From: Plasmopara viticola | Lineage: Eukaryota > Oomycota > Peronosporomycetes > Peronosporales > Peronosporaceae | Reading direction: 5' to 3' | NCBI GenBank assembly: GCA_001695595.3 | Contig: MBPM02000065.1 | Location: forward strand, 1-64,000 | DNA: 64,000 bases | In this document: positions 35,158 through 46,800 of the stretch, in pieces | Layout: the number at the start of each line of letters is the position of its first letter | Numbering within the stretch: the first letter of the stretch is position 1 | The notes under the pieces: model-generated | What the model was told of the DNA's origin: nothing | Database searches by the model: none | What the model saw: the letters and a program-made list of their open reading frames with translations, nothing else | Position numbers and translations under genes: made by a program

Positions 35158-37713
35158 ATGGCGCAAGGAATGGCAGCAGAAGCAAACGTTTCGCGAGAAA
35201 TTGATGGCATTATCCGATGGAGCGGCATGCTGACGGATGCTGTTGTTAAATGTGGACGAGATAGTGAGCGGCGGCTTAATAGTGCGTACAAACAGAACTC
35301 GTTGTGCGAAGCTCGACTGAAAGACTGACAATTGTGGGCCTGACATTTTTAGTGTACGGTATTAGCTCAACTCGATGCCGTAAGTGCCACGCAAGGCTTC
35401 GTCCTGGCATAGCAGCTTGTACTACGTGCCATCACGAACACAAAAATTTGCGTGCGTGGGCTGATGTTATTCCAAGATTCATTATTATGTGGGTTTCTTC
35501 TGCTGATTGGACTGCGGTATAACAGGCAAATGCATGCGTTGTAGCCAAAAGAATACCCCCGTCATGTGGTGTGTGGAGTGCGATGCCTACTTTTGCGCGC
35601 ACTGCCACAAAAAGCCACATGTACTGATGCTCGGGAGTTTTAGACCCCACCACTGCTTCGCCATTGACAGCGCTAGTGGGAAGCACTTGGTCGAAGCTGC
35701 TTGGTCTGAAAAGTTTTTAACGATGGTACGGGCGACGTATCAAGTGCGTCTTGATGAAAAATCGCACATTGACGAAGCGAAGGCTAAGTCGACTGAACAG
35801 CTAATAGCAGCGAACGTCGCAGTAGTTGATAGCGCGGCTGAGCCTGAAGCAGATAAGTCGTCAACTTCTGGCGCTTTGGTGACATTTACTGATATAGTTG
35901 AAGGTGTTGAAGCATCTTCGACTGTTCCAGAAGCAGGTTCACCTACTTCAAAGCCACTTCGTAAGCGGCAACTTCCTAAATCTGACGACGGACGAGACAA
36001 AAAGTCGGCGCGTGCTGTCGAGTCTTCGCGGTCGAGCGGAAACTCAACGGTATCAACAATGGATAGTATGAGTTTGTATGACCGCGTGAAGGCAATGCAT
36101 GATGTGCGAGCAGAAGCAGCACACGCTAAAGTTTCAAACGCGCAATTGCCTTTGAGCAAGTCCTTGCTCTATCAGACTGAAAAGCACGTGCAACCAAAAC
36201 AGACAGAGCAAACAATGCGAGAAGGAGATAGCTTACTTCAGCAGCAGAAAGAACAAGATCGACAGCAAGAGGTGATGCAATCAGAGCTATCTGAAAAAGA
36301 ACAAGAACAAGATGAAAACAAAAAAATGGAGCAGCAGCCAAGCGAAGTGCGACTCCAGCAAAATCGAGATCGTCAAATGATACAACAACAGCAGCAAGAC
36401 GACAAACGGCAACAAATTGATGAAAGGCAGCAAGGTGAACGTCGCCAGCAAGAGGAACAGCATCGGCACGAGGAGCTGCATCGACAAGAAGAACTGCATC
36501 GGCCAAAGGTAATTCAGGAACAACAATGCCAACAACGTTTAATTGATGAACAAGTGCGTCCTGAACAGCCTATACGGGAACTCGATGCAGGCCGGCAGGC
36601 AGCAGCACAATCCTCAAATTTCAATGGGAGCTCATACGTGAGTCAGACAAAGCAGATTTTGCCTACTCAACCAGAATTTGCAACGGCATCTATGGCCCAG
36701 TCAAACATTCCTGACCCTGTGTTGCCGGTATTTAACGCCCTATTTACGCAATTTTTTCCTCGGTCAATTAACCCTCTTATGCCTCACGCTTTCAGCCAAC
36801 GATATCTCCCCTCGCGACCCAGAGTGTCTCGTTCCAGTCCACAAGTCATGCTAACGTGTCGACATCGATCGGAAGCGAGAATGGGTTTCAAATGTATCAG
36901 AAGCAGTCGGATATGCAGATGGCAAGCGCTCGTGGCTCTGTACCAGTACTGAAGTTCGGGACCCTTTCACAGAATAAAACTGAAAATTACCACCTTGTCG
37001 TCAGGAATCCCAATGCTCAGCAGCCGCCTCTGCCCAAAAGTTTTGTCTCCAACCAAATTGTTTTGCATTGCACGACAGGAGACAAGCGCATCAGCCCCAG
37101 CAGGGCTGGTGAAACCGATGAATTTCGAGCAATTTGGGTAAGTGATTATGATGCTGTTAATTCATTAGTTTTGCAACTCGATGTGGAGATCATGAAGCGG
37201 ACGAAAGAAGGACACGAATTTGTGCACAGGTCAAACAACATTACGATTCCAGAGCAATTAAGAGTGCAAATCAATAGTCTTTTTGCGCAACGGGACGCAG
37301 CAATAAAAAAAAGGCTTGAGTCAGTGGTTCGTGTGCTGGTCTTTTCGAAGGCGGTGCGTGCGTTTGCACAACAAAATGAACACGATGATATTTGGAGCGA
37401 TGTCCCGGCTGTACTAAATTCATCTCACAAGAAGTGCGCAGAGCTGGCAACCGCCATTCGCGAGCTTGAAAGACAAGTCCAGAAGCTGCGCCAAGATATT
37501 GACGAGGCCGTTTCCAGTGGCAACCCCGTTCAGATGCAGAACGTGGGTCGACTCGGTGCTCTCATTACAGAGTTAGAACGAAAGCTTCATGCTCTGAACG
37601 GCGAACGTGACAAGCAATTTATCTTTATGTTTCAATTTAGTGACACACTCCGACAGATAGTGCGTAATGAATGGGCGGCTTCTGAAAGCGGATACCATTT
37701 AAGCATTAAATAA
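35158..37713 (+). CDS. B-box zinc-finger protein with Q/E-rich middle and C-terminal coiled coil
   Basis: Four exons fit: 35158-35281, 35353-35451, 35526-36727 and 36796-37713. Introns are 71, 74 and 68 nt (GTGCGT..TTTTAG, GTGCGT..AACAG, GTATTT..TTTCAG). The phases agree, giving about 780 residues. The start (MAQGMAAEANV) is the first ATG of an open exon. Zinc-binding modules follow: a CRKC...CTTC ribbon and a B-box-like cluster (CMRC, WCVEC, CAHCH and distal histidines). From about 36180 to 36540 the protein is a glutamine/glutamate/arginine repeat-like stretch. The C-terminal 150 residues are helical with heptad character (RELERQVQKLRQDID). B-boxes usually mediate protein contacts. The family is not one I can name, and the function is unknown. 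Introns 1 and 3 remove stops or frame changes that would otherwise break the gene. Confidence 0.8.
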
Positions 37714-38190
37714 TTTTGTGATCCGTCCACGTCTAGTACTACTCTGTATTGAAGCGAGTGACTATTATCGCTGATGAATTTCGCTCTGCAATTTGGCATG
37801 CTCAACAACAACAGAAATTGCGGGTAGCGTCCACAACGACGGCCAGCTCCACAAGTGTTGTCGTAATGATTCGATGCAGCTATCACCACAGTTCCGTGCA
37901 ATCACTTTGGGTTGACTTTCACCAAAGTAGCCATTGGCTGAAGCGCTATCTGTATCGGCAATGATTAGCGCTAGACCTATTGAATCAAACAAGCCACATT
38001 CAAGCAACGTAATAATTACCAACGTCAAACTTATTTACAGCTAGAGAATTTCTTTTACAAGGGTGATGTTGAAAAACATCAGAGGAGAATGAAGATGCTT
38101 CTAATTGAGTCACTGAGCATTGGTATAAGCGACTCAAGCCGCTACAAAAAACATTCAGACGTCTAAAAGGCAAATAACATCGCCTTGCGC
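37714..38190. other. intergenic (convergent 3' flanks)
   Basis: This holds the 3' regions of the B-box gene and the minus-strand H2A gene, which converge here. No further open frame or recognisable histone 3' stem-loop was seen. Confidence 0.5.
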
Positions 38191-38613
38191 TTAGTAATCT
38201 TGCGAAGCTGACGATTTGCCCTTTTTGCCAGTCGAAGCAGACTTCTTAGGTAGAAGCACCGAGTGAATGTTGGGCATGACACCACCCGAAGCAATAGTAA
38301 CGTCACCAAGAAGCTTGTTTAACTCCTCGTCATTGCGAACGGCCATCTGAATGTGGCGCGGAATAATACGAGTCTTCTTGTGGTCACGAGCGGCATTGCC
38401 AGCAAGCTCAAGAATTTCAGCGCAAAGGTACTCGAGAACAGCAGCCATGTAAACGGGAGCGCCGCTGCCCGTACGTTGAGCGTAGCGACCCTTGCGAAGA
38501 TAACGAGCGACACGACCGACTGGAAATTGCAAACCGGCCTTGGATGAACGGGTGGAGCTTTTGCCGGTCTTTTTGCCACGGCCTCCAGTAGCAGCTTTTC
38601 CTTTTCCAGACAT
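38191..38613 (-). CDS. histone H2A with SQ tail (copy 1)
   Basis: The 140-residue histone H2A starts [11 protein letters not shown] and carries the histone-fold signature [14 protein letters not shown], the acidic-patch region ([15 protein letters not shown]) and LPKKS near the end. The C-terminus is SASQDY, that is, an SQ-acidic-aromatic end like the H2A.X phosphorylation motif. It differs from copy 2 at only four residues, in the N-terminal third. The gene is intronless. An upstream in-frame extension exists, but the ATG at 38613 gives the canonical start. Replication-coupled expression is likely for such a gene but not shown here. Confidence 0.97.
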   Translation of the reverse strand: MSGKGKAATGGRGKKTGKSSTRSSKAGLQFPVGRVARYLRKGRYAQRTGSGAPVYMAAVLEYLCAEILELAGNAARDHKKTRIIPRHIQMAVRNDEELNKLLGDVTIASGGVMPNIHSVLLPKKSASTGKKGKSSASQDY

Positions 38614-38924
38614 TGTAGTTGAAGTAGTGTTTGTAGTAGGTGTCGACTTTAGAGCAAATTCGAAAATGGGTGTATGAAGGCGCTTTTGACAAGAGCAGAT
38701 ATCACTAAAAAAGTCGTTCAGGATTCCACCAATCAATGTATTAGCATTTATAGATCCGGCAATCAAAAAGCTCACCCTTATTTTTGTCCAATTAAAAAGC
38801 ATGCTAAATTTTACCTGGGACCTCGCTTTGGTAAAAAAAACAAAGGTTAGATACGCATCTAGACGATGGTCACACTAAATTTCTCACGCAATTTATCAAG
38901 TCGCCTAATTTTGAGCTTATCAAT
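38614..38924. promoter_or_regulatory. bidirectional promoter between the H2A pair
   Basis: These 311 bp separate the start codons of two divergent H2A genes. CCAAT pentamers occur on the plus strand at 38729-38733 and 38788-38792; CCAAT boxes are common in histone promoters. An A8 run lies near 38834. The sequence is AT-rich compared with the genes. Co-regulation of both copies is inferred. Confidence 0.65.
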
Positions 38925-39347
38925 ATGTCGGGAAAAGGAAAAGCTGCTACTGGAGGCCGCGGCAAGAAAACCGGCAAAAGCTCTTCACGTTCAACTAAAG
39001 CTGGCCTGCAATTCCCGGTTGGTCGTGTCGCTCGCTACCTTAAGAAGGGCCGCTACGCTCAGCGCACTGGCGGTGGCGCTCCCGTCTACATGGCTGCTGT
39101 TCTCGAGTACCTTTGCGCTGAAATTCTTGAGCTTGCTGGCAATGCCGCCCGTGACCACAAGAAGACCCGTATTATTCCGCGCCACATTCAGATGGCCGTT
39201 CGCAATGACGAGGAGTTAAACAAGCTTCTTGGTGACGTTACTATTGCTTCGGGTGGTGTCATGCCCAACATTCACTCGGTGCTTCTACCTAAGAAGTCTG
39301 CTTCGACTGGCAAGAAGGGCAAATCGTCAGCTTCGCAAGATTACTAA
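38925..39347 (+). CDS. histone H2A with SQ tail (copy 2)
   Basis: The 140-residue H2A is identical in length to copy 1 and starts [15 protein letters not shown]. Relative to copy 1 it has S for T and T for S near residues 20-23, K for R in ARYLKKG, and G for S in RTGGGAP. It keeps the SQDY end. No intron. The [20 protein letters not shown] segment is typical H2A. Because both copies end in SQDY, this species may use an X-type H2A as its main H2A. Confidence 0.97.
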   Translation: MSGKGKAATGGRGKKTGKSSSRSTKAGLQFPVGRVARYLKKGRYAQRTGGGAPVYMAAVLEYLCAEILELAGNAARDHKKTRIIPRHIQMAVRNDEELNKLLGDVTIASGGVMPNIHSVLLPKKSASTGKKGKSSASQDY

Positions 39348-39827
39348 GTATTGGTGTCGTGCTCCGTCAAATGACAGCTATCGTGATCGTATAATGCTCG
39401 ATCTTGCCGCTATGAATGTTTCTATTTTATCATTTAATCGTAAAGCACATAATTATTTTCAACTGGTATCCTTCTGGTGGCATTTATTACCCCAATACTG
39501 TTTAACTTCATCTCGATTTAAAGAATGTTTAATGACGTGCTACGCTAGTTTTCGCATTTGTTATGTCATATTTATGATTACGCTGTACCCTTTGCAATGT
39601 CAATCTAGTTAAGCTCGCTTAAAAGCGCTCTTCGCTTGATCTTCAAAGTGGTCTTTTCTAAATAAAATTCTATGGAGCGTTACTTTATCAATGCTGAGCC
39701 GAGGAAATTGTGCTGTCGCGCTAAAGCGACGAAACTTATTACGTTAACGAGATCACGATTGTCAACATGGCATGCCAAAGCTGACCACGATGCTTTTAGC
39801 AACGTTAGTAATTTATTACAACCATAA
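39348..39827. other. intergenic (convergent 3' flanks)
   Basis: This holds the 3' region of H2A copy 2 and that of SGF29, which converge. It is AT-rich. No gene was recognised, and I saw no canonical histone mRNA stem-loop after the H2A stop. Confidence 0.5.
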
Positions 39828-40768
39828 TTACTTTTGATGCCACGGTTTAAGCGGTGCAACAAACCGAAAAGGAACTTTCCGGTCGGGCACCATACCGTGC
39901 TCGTCCTCATCTTCGTCGAACTTAAGTATGACATATGGAGCACCCTGCAAGCAATCACATGCCTGAACTTAGTACTCGTATTGGCCTTCTCAATTGCTAG
40001 CAAAAATAGTACCTTTGGATTCGGAACTCGAATGGTGCTGCGGAAGAAGCTGGTCGTGTTCGGGTACATGGCCATGACGCGCTCATTTAAAGTGTAGTGA
40101 ATCCATTCCCCTTCCGACAGCGATTCACCGGGTAGCTCAACGACATGCTTCCACGAGACAACGTAGTGTCTCCTTGGTGCGTCAGCCTCGTCGTCGTCGT
40201 CGCCAGAGTCGACGTCCTCCACTTCGTACGTGCTCGAATCGGCATTGAATCTGACCACACGCGCCATTATCCACAGTTCGTGGCTGCGTGCTATCTTTGC
40301 AGCAACATGGCAGCCCACAGCTATTATATCGCTTTTGCTCGGAGCCAAAGCGTTAGCGTAGGCGTCGCTATTTGTGGCTATTCCGGCTACTGAGGAGCTT
40401 CCCGCTCTCGGACGGGTATACGTTCGGGTGTAGAGGTTGGCATCATCTGTCACCTCTTGCTTGCCCGTACCAAGACCTACCTCCCCTTGACTGTAGTCCT
40501 TTTCAACGTGCTCAATGCACTGATGTAATTGTTGTCGCTGTTTTACCAGCAGACGGCAAGCCAGCGCTAGCCAATGTTGAAGCCGTCGAACCCATTTCTT
40601 CTTGGTTTGCGCGTCATTTTCGTTGCCCTCAGACATTAATAACTTTTCGCGTAGCAAGTTGATTTTTCTAGCAATCACGTCCATGTTATTGTCCAACATC
40701 TGCGTCGTCACGAACGCGTCCAAGGCTTCCTGCGACGCTGGTATGCGCTTCTTGGTGCTCGAGATCAT
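39828..40768 (-). CDS. SGF29, SAGA-associated factor with tandem Tudor domain
   Basis: SGF29 reads H3K4 methylation for the SAGA complex through a C-terminal tandem Tudor. Exons are 40768-40013 and 39944-39828, with a 68-nt intron (GTACTA..TTGCAG), giving 290 residues, close to human SGF29 (293). The N-terminal half is coiled coil. The Tudor part shows VAAKIARSHELWIMARVVRF, YEVEDVDSGD, ERVMAMYPNTTSFF and, after the intron, GAPYVILKFDEDEDEHG and PFRFVAPLK. These match the SGF29 pattern (WILAEV, YEVDDID, ALYPxTTSFY). The start at 40768 (MISSTKKRIP) is preferred to upstream in-frame ATGs, which lack conservation and would reach into the promoter shared with the next gene. Confidence 0.92.
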
Positions 40769-40887
40769 ATTACTCTGTTGACCGAAATCAAATTTACTGC
40801 ATGTTTTTTTCAAAAATGGAAATATGAGTACGACACCATTACTGGCGAAAATGGGGATCATAATGCACAATTGGAATTTTAGACTAC
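40769..40887. promoter_or_regulatory. 119-bp divergent intergenic region (SGF29 / DMXL)
   Basis: The start codons of SGF29 (minus) and the DMXL gene (plus) are 119 bases apart, so both core promoters must fit here or in transcribed sequence. No TATA box or named element was identified. Confidence 0.55.
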
Positions 40888-43800
40888 ATGGTGTTTCATC
40901 TCGAGGAGTCTATTGCCGCCGTGTGTGCGCCTACCTCTAGCTCGCGCGCGAATCTTCTCATTTGTCAGGTTGTGTTTGAGACCAATCGCTATCTTGTTTA
41001 CGCTTTGGAGTCTCTGGTGGTGGTGCTGGTGGCGGCTTCTCCGGTCTCAACGGGCGCGACTAGATTTGAATTATGGCAAGTCTGGCACGAAAAAGATGCC
41101 GTGCAATGCGTGCGCTTTAATCCTAGCAAAAAAATCGCACGTGGTGCACTGGCACTGTGCACTCACGATGGCGGTGGTGTGCTGCTAATGCCCGCGAGCG
41201 CCACGTCTATTAGGGCGGCGGCTGTGGCGCGTGCCTATAGAGCCTCGACGCTGAGCGACCAAACCCGCTTGTCAAGATCGTCTACGGCTTCGACCAGCAG
41301 TGTAATTCCCGAACTTGACTACGTAAAGGCCCATTTGCATCTTCACTTGCCGAGATGGACCGAATCTGTACGCTGGCAGAGTGCCGATCGCCTATTGAAT
41401 CACCTGGAGTGGGTGGAGAGCGGAGACGACCTTTTCTTGCTTGGAGTTGGTGAAAAGTTGTCGATTTGGAAACTTGTGGACGATTCGGTGCAGCTGTATC
41501 TCCAGCGCACAATCACGTTGTCAGGAGGCGAAAGACCTAGCGTCAACACGCCACTACCAGTCCACTTTGATGTGGCACCCAGCGGGAAGTTTGTGGCAAC
41601 AGCTTGTAAACATGACCGAATTGTGAAGGTGTGGAATTTAGAAAAGTTATCACCACATGAAGGCGCACCTATGTGTATGTTTCTTGCGCATATTCGCGCA
41701 TTGGTGTCCATGACGTGGTCGAAAGATGCAAATTTATATAACGCACGATCGGCAAGCAATACGACGACGGAGTCTTGCAAGATGTTGTTTACACTTGACC
41801 GAGCCGGTCAAGTATCAATTTGGAGGGAAAATGTGGCCCCGCTAAGGTCATTTGTGTTATGGAAACACTTTGCGGTTGCGGATGTGATTCAGTCGTTATC
41901 TAGTGAGAATGATGCAAATATGACGCGCCACGTCCGAGAATTTGGCTTAGTAACTCATTTTTGGACTCGAGATGCACCGAAGGCAGCGATGTCAATTGTA
42001 GAAACGTTAGTGTGCGAAAGCACCGTAATGGATGGTTTATGTCTACTTCACTACGGTTGTGATTCACTGAATGAAGCGCAACGGACTGCACTGGTAAGTC
42101 AATGTATGGATAGTATTTTTAATATGAACGGCAAGCTACTTGGAGATCGTAGTGGTGCAGTCGCAGAGTCTCTTGCTGGAGAAGCATTCATTTGCGGAAA
42201 TGTGGGGCTAGAGAAAACATTTGTGGTAAACTTGCTGTTCAGCATCCTCAAGAATGGTGACTTTTGCATCTTTCGCGTAGAGGCAGTTCCGTATACGGTA
42301 CGGCGACTTTGATTGAATTGCAATGGTAATCGACTCATCCTGTTGTGATTACTACGGGATCGAGAGCAGGGCGTTTCTCCTAAATTATTTTGTCTTCTTG
42401 ATTACAGCGAACTTCGTGAACAGCTTGTTAATGCACATGTGTACAGTGTCAGCTCGTTTGATTATCAAGGTTTGTGGCAGTGACATCTAATTGGGTCTGA
42501 TGTAATAATTGATGTATGCTACTATTGCAGGTCAAGAACTAAACTCAGCACGCTTGTGCATCGAGGTTTTGTTTCAACAGAAGAGTTTTAATAGTTGTTT
42601 GCAGTGTGCAAGATTGAAGCTTGAGACTGAGAGCTCTATAATGAACACCTGCAAAGGATTCGTCTCTTTTCTTGTTCAGAGTTGTGAAGTTTACACTGTT
42701 TGCCGTAGCATGATGGGGAGCATGTGGATGGAAGACCACCAAGCAGACTCCCTGACGGTTGCAAACTTAATTCTCAAGTCCCAGGCTGATCCGACCGGCT
42801 CAGCTAAGAAAGTTGCTGTGACGAATGTGGGTGGAGGGCTTAACGTTATTTTGACAAACGGATCGTTGCGCCGTCTTCAGACTGCCTTTCGCCTAAAATC
42901 TGGTGATGCCGTGGGCCTTGTTACACACATAGTCGTGTACGAAAAGCGAGGTGTGCTTTACTCGCTAGTTAGTGGTAAGCTGCATGTTGCGATGGTGACT
43001 TCTAGTGCGACACATCATGAAACAACAGATGTCGAACGTGCTACCAACAAACACTTGGGATCTCGGACGAGTGCCTTGCTTTCGACTGCCCAGCAAGATG
43101 CCTTTCCGATGTCAGTGTGTTATGTAGATAAAAGTAACAGTTTTTCAGAGCTAAGATATTTAATTGGCGTGGGTATCCCCGACTTTGTGAAGACGGAGTG
43201 GTTTAAGAGCTCATCATGTTTTCTTCAACCAGCAAAAGGAAAATGCATGAAGGATTATAGCATGGTCATTGGCCTACACAAAGGCGAAAGCAAGCTTACC
43301 GTTTGGGTTTTTTCAATTGAGACAATAAGTCCTTTTACTGTTGAGATATTTCGAAAAACGACAGTTGATGTTATAGAGACCCGAGTGGTTAGTGTTGCTG
43401 ATGTTCCAGTGCTAAGTACATATCAGGTCGTATTTGCTACTTTTGACATGAGTTTGCAGCTGACTTTATGGACATTTTCAGACTTGAGTGATTTGCTTGA
43501 GGTAAAATGTATTCACAGAGCCGACGTTGGCGCATTGTTAAGATCAGCGAACAAGCTACGGGAACTCCATACTGAATTTGACGTCAGCGAAGAAAAAAAT
43601 ACATTTAAGCACTTCACTTTTAGTATTTGCGGACGAGTAGCGATTTTGCTTAAAGGAGAAGCTGATGACAAAGCTTGCTTTCTACCTGTTATGGAAAATT
43701 GGATGGAAGGATTCGTTGATTTTCCGCACAAGCAGTTTGGTCGAGTGGAGACATTGGAGTGGACGCCACCAGTTACGTCAGAACGAGACTGCGAACTGCT

Positions 43801-46800
43801 TTTTTTGTCGACTACGACAATCGGCATACTGAAGTTTGACTGCTCACTGCCAATGAATAAGTGGAGTGTGGCTTGGGCTTCCGGTCGCTTTAGTGTGAGA
43901 CCTGAACGCATTTCATCACTTTCTGGCTATCCTTATAGTCTTCTTCGTGTAGGGCCCAGTTTAGCGCACTTAAACCTTTGGGATATTGATGGGTCGAGAC
44001 CGCCAAAGCCACAGCAGCCCTTTGTGTCGTCGATCGATTCTTTTAGACAAATACTTAGATTTCAATCATCATCGAAGACATTGCCTGCACATCACCCAAT
44101 AACGCTGATGTACTTGCTTGCTCGTGGGTCGTTCTGTACATTTCAGGCAGTTCTCGAGTTCGTCAAACAAAAAATTCTGGAGCACGAAGAAATGTGCTAT
44201 CTGAGAATGACAGATGACGCAGTGCTGCAAACACTTCCATTACTCTCGTTGTCACAGCTGCTTAAGGCAGCTGAGACCGAAAGTAAAGGCGCTGGTCATG
44301 GTGCAGTCTCGTCAGCCCCGGCTAGAGCTAGTGATCTCTTTGCAATGGATATTGGAGACTTTTGCCAGCATGGCGCAATGGCAGGGGGTACCGATCGCGC
44401 AGACATGTTGTTCGCTCCTTCGGCATCTATATTGAACGATCCACTTAATACTAAAGCAAGAGATGCATCGAGGTCGAAATTGGAAACAGACGAGCTCTCG
44501 ACCTTTTTTAATGAGCACGAGAGCTCCTTAACATTTATGACAAAGGACGAATCGGCCGCTTTCCTTACGATTATTGCTAGTGTCAAGAAGACTGTATGTT
44601 GGGTGCGTGACAACACCCGACGTAAGGACGAAGCTGCTCTTCGTATTTATGCCTCATTACTGTGGTCAAATCATATACCAGCTACCAATGCATCGATTCG
44701 TCCCACCGTGAGGTGCTTTGAAGTATCAAATCAGCAATTAAATAGTGCTCAAACGCTAAGCAACCAAGCTGTGGCTGGTCTTTGTTCGGAACAAGTTGCC
44801 TGGGGAGCACTAAGTAACTTCCAGCCAGAGCTGCTGCAGGAATGCTTTCCTGCAGCAACAATGAGCTGGAATGATATGAGGCGCTCTCGGTTGCCATTTT
44901 GGCTAAAAAGCTCCGCGAAACTTATTCAATTTGCGGAAAAGGTGGCACAGATTGAATATGCAGCGAACCGTGACCCTTTCGCGGTTGCTGTGCTCTACGT
45001 GTTGTTGGGAAAAGTTAGACTGCTGGCAAGTTTATTTAAAATGGCGAACGAAACGCGAATTGCTGAGCTCCTTAGTAACAACTTTGCCGACTTGCGTTGG
45101 AAAAATGCGGCCATCAAAAACGCTTACGTGCTGAAGACAAAGCAGCGCTATGAGCTGTCGGCGGCCTTTTTTTTACTAGGCAGTAAAGTTATCGAGGCAG
45201 TGTCGGTGGCTGAGAAAGCGGATGACACACTCGTACTGTCATTTTTAATTGCCCGGATCACGGCAAAATGGGACCTCGAAGGTCAAGATGACTCTCTGAG
45301 CAACTCTGGGATAGCTGAAGCACCGATGTCATTTACGGGCGTTAGTTCCAATTTACGAGGACTTTGTGGTCACTGTGAAACAGACTCAAACATGCTAACC
45401 AGCAAAGACGATTCAATAAAAGCAACTAATGTGTGTGTTGACTTTCTTCGCACTACCGTGTGGGATAAAGCTTTCAACTGTGGAGATGTGTACATGTGTT
45501 TTTTAGTTAAATACTACCTGGGGGAAATTAGCAATGCCATTGACATGTTGGTGACCCCACCAACTATCGAGGTGCGAAGTATGTTTGAAGATTCAGGTGC
45601 CGGTCTATCCAATATGTACTGGTCAGCGTTTGGAAAAACCTTACTAGGCGCATGCGATTTAGTACGCTTTCTTCGAAAAACAGTTTCACCGATGAGGCTG
45701 GCTTTGAAGAAAAGTATCATTCGGCTTAATACAACCGCCATAAATCGTATGCAAGGTTCGGGGCTTGGAATTTGTGCGCTACTTCACCAGCGTAATGTGG
45801 CATCGTTGGTTCAGGATTTTTGTCGAAAACGCGCGACAAGTTCAGACGTAGCAGCTTTTCTGGCGCATCGCCAGCGGATTTTGGTTGCAGCAGTTGGAAC
45901 TCAAGTGGACTATTTGTATAGTACCTTTTTAATTTCTGCACATGAAGCCCTGGTGATCCCGACCAGCTCAGCGTCCAGTACACCATTTAATTTTGAGAAT
46001 CGACTTGACGACGAAATTCAATGTATTGTGCGCCTTGAAGGGGACTATGATCTTCCAGAAGTACCAGAGACGACCAAAGAATACTTGGAAAATAGGATTC
46101 GAACCGCTGTAGTTGAGGCGCTAATTCACTCCGGTCGTTTTGCTGCATTAGATTTTCTAATTTCTGGGTGGAAGCTGTCTGATGGATCTGCATCAAAGTT
46201 AAAATTTACGAGTCTGTTGCCTCAATTCGTTGAAATTATTGCCGAGGGGATTGCCACGATGGCTTCGGGAGATCTCATCTCGACGGCCACAGACCAAGTG
46301 AATACTCGAAAGGTGGATCAGACGTGTTCGAGCTTACTGACCACTGCAATGCGGCTTTTGCTTTGGCTGCAATACTTTTATCTAAAGCCAGAAATGGAAC
46401 GAGCGACCTTACCGAATTCCGATTTTGTCCGTGTTGCCTTTGCAGCAGTTCACAGTGCTCTCTGCATCTGTTGTCGTTATCTGAGGACTCCGTGCTGTTT
46501 AAATCGTGTCCTTGGTCTCATCTTTCCGCACAAAAGAGGATTGACTTCCAGTTCGCAGGAGGCGCTAAATATAATCTTGAACGGCGACACTTGTGTGAAT
46601 TGTGCTTCCCTTCGCCGCTCAAACACCGAAGATTTTGATGGTGTAACATCCCCACAACAAGATTTACATGTGCTATACAAGGCGGTTTGTTTGTTAAATG
46701 TCGAGCTGGATGCTTTTACGGCTAGAGTAAAAACAAATAGGCTTCACCATCCGATGCCATCGCGCGGTTCATTAGTTTCGCCGTTTGCGCATTGTCCGTA

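Noticed and set aside
36728..36795. Frameshift in the B-box gene
   Set aside because: A 68-nt intron with a TTTCAG acceptor and a TTAAC branch-like site restores the frame, so no mutation is needed.
38353..39185. Similar 64-residue open frames antisense to both H2A genes
   Set aside because: They are mirror shadows of the conserved H2A coding strand, not independent genes.
39348..39420. Histone mRNA 3' stem-loop after H2A copy 2
   Set aside because: No sequence resembling the conserved stem-loop was found.
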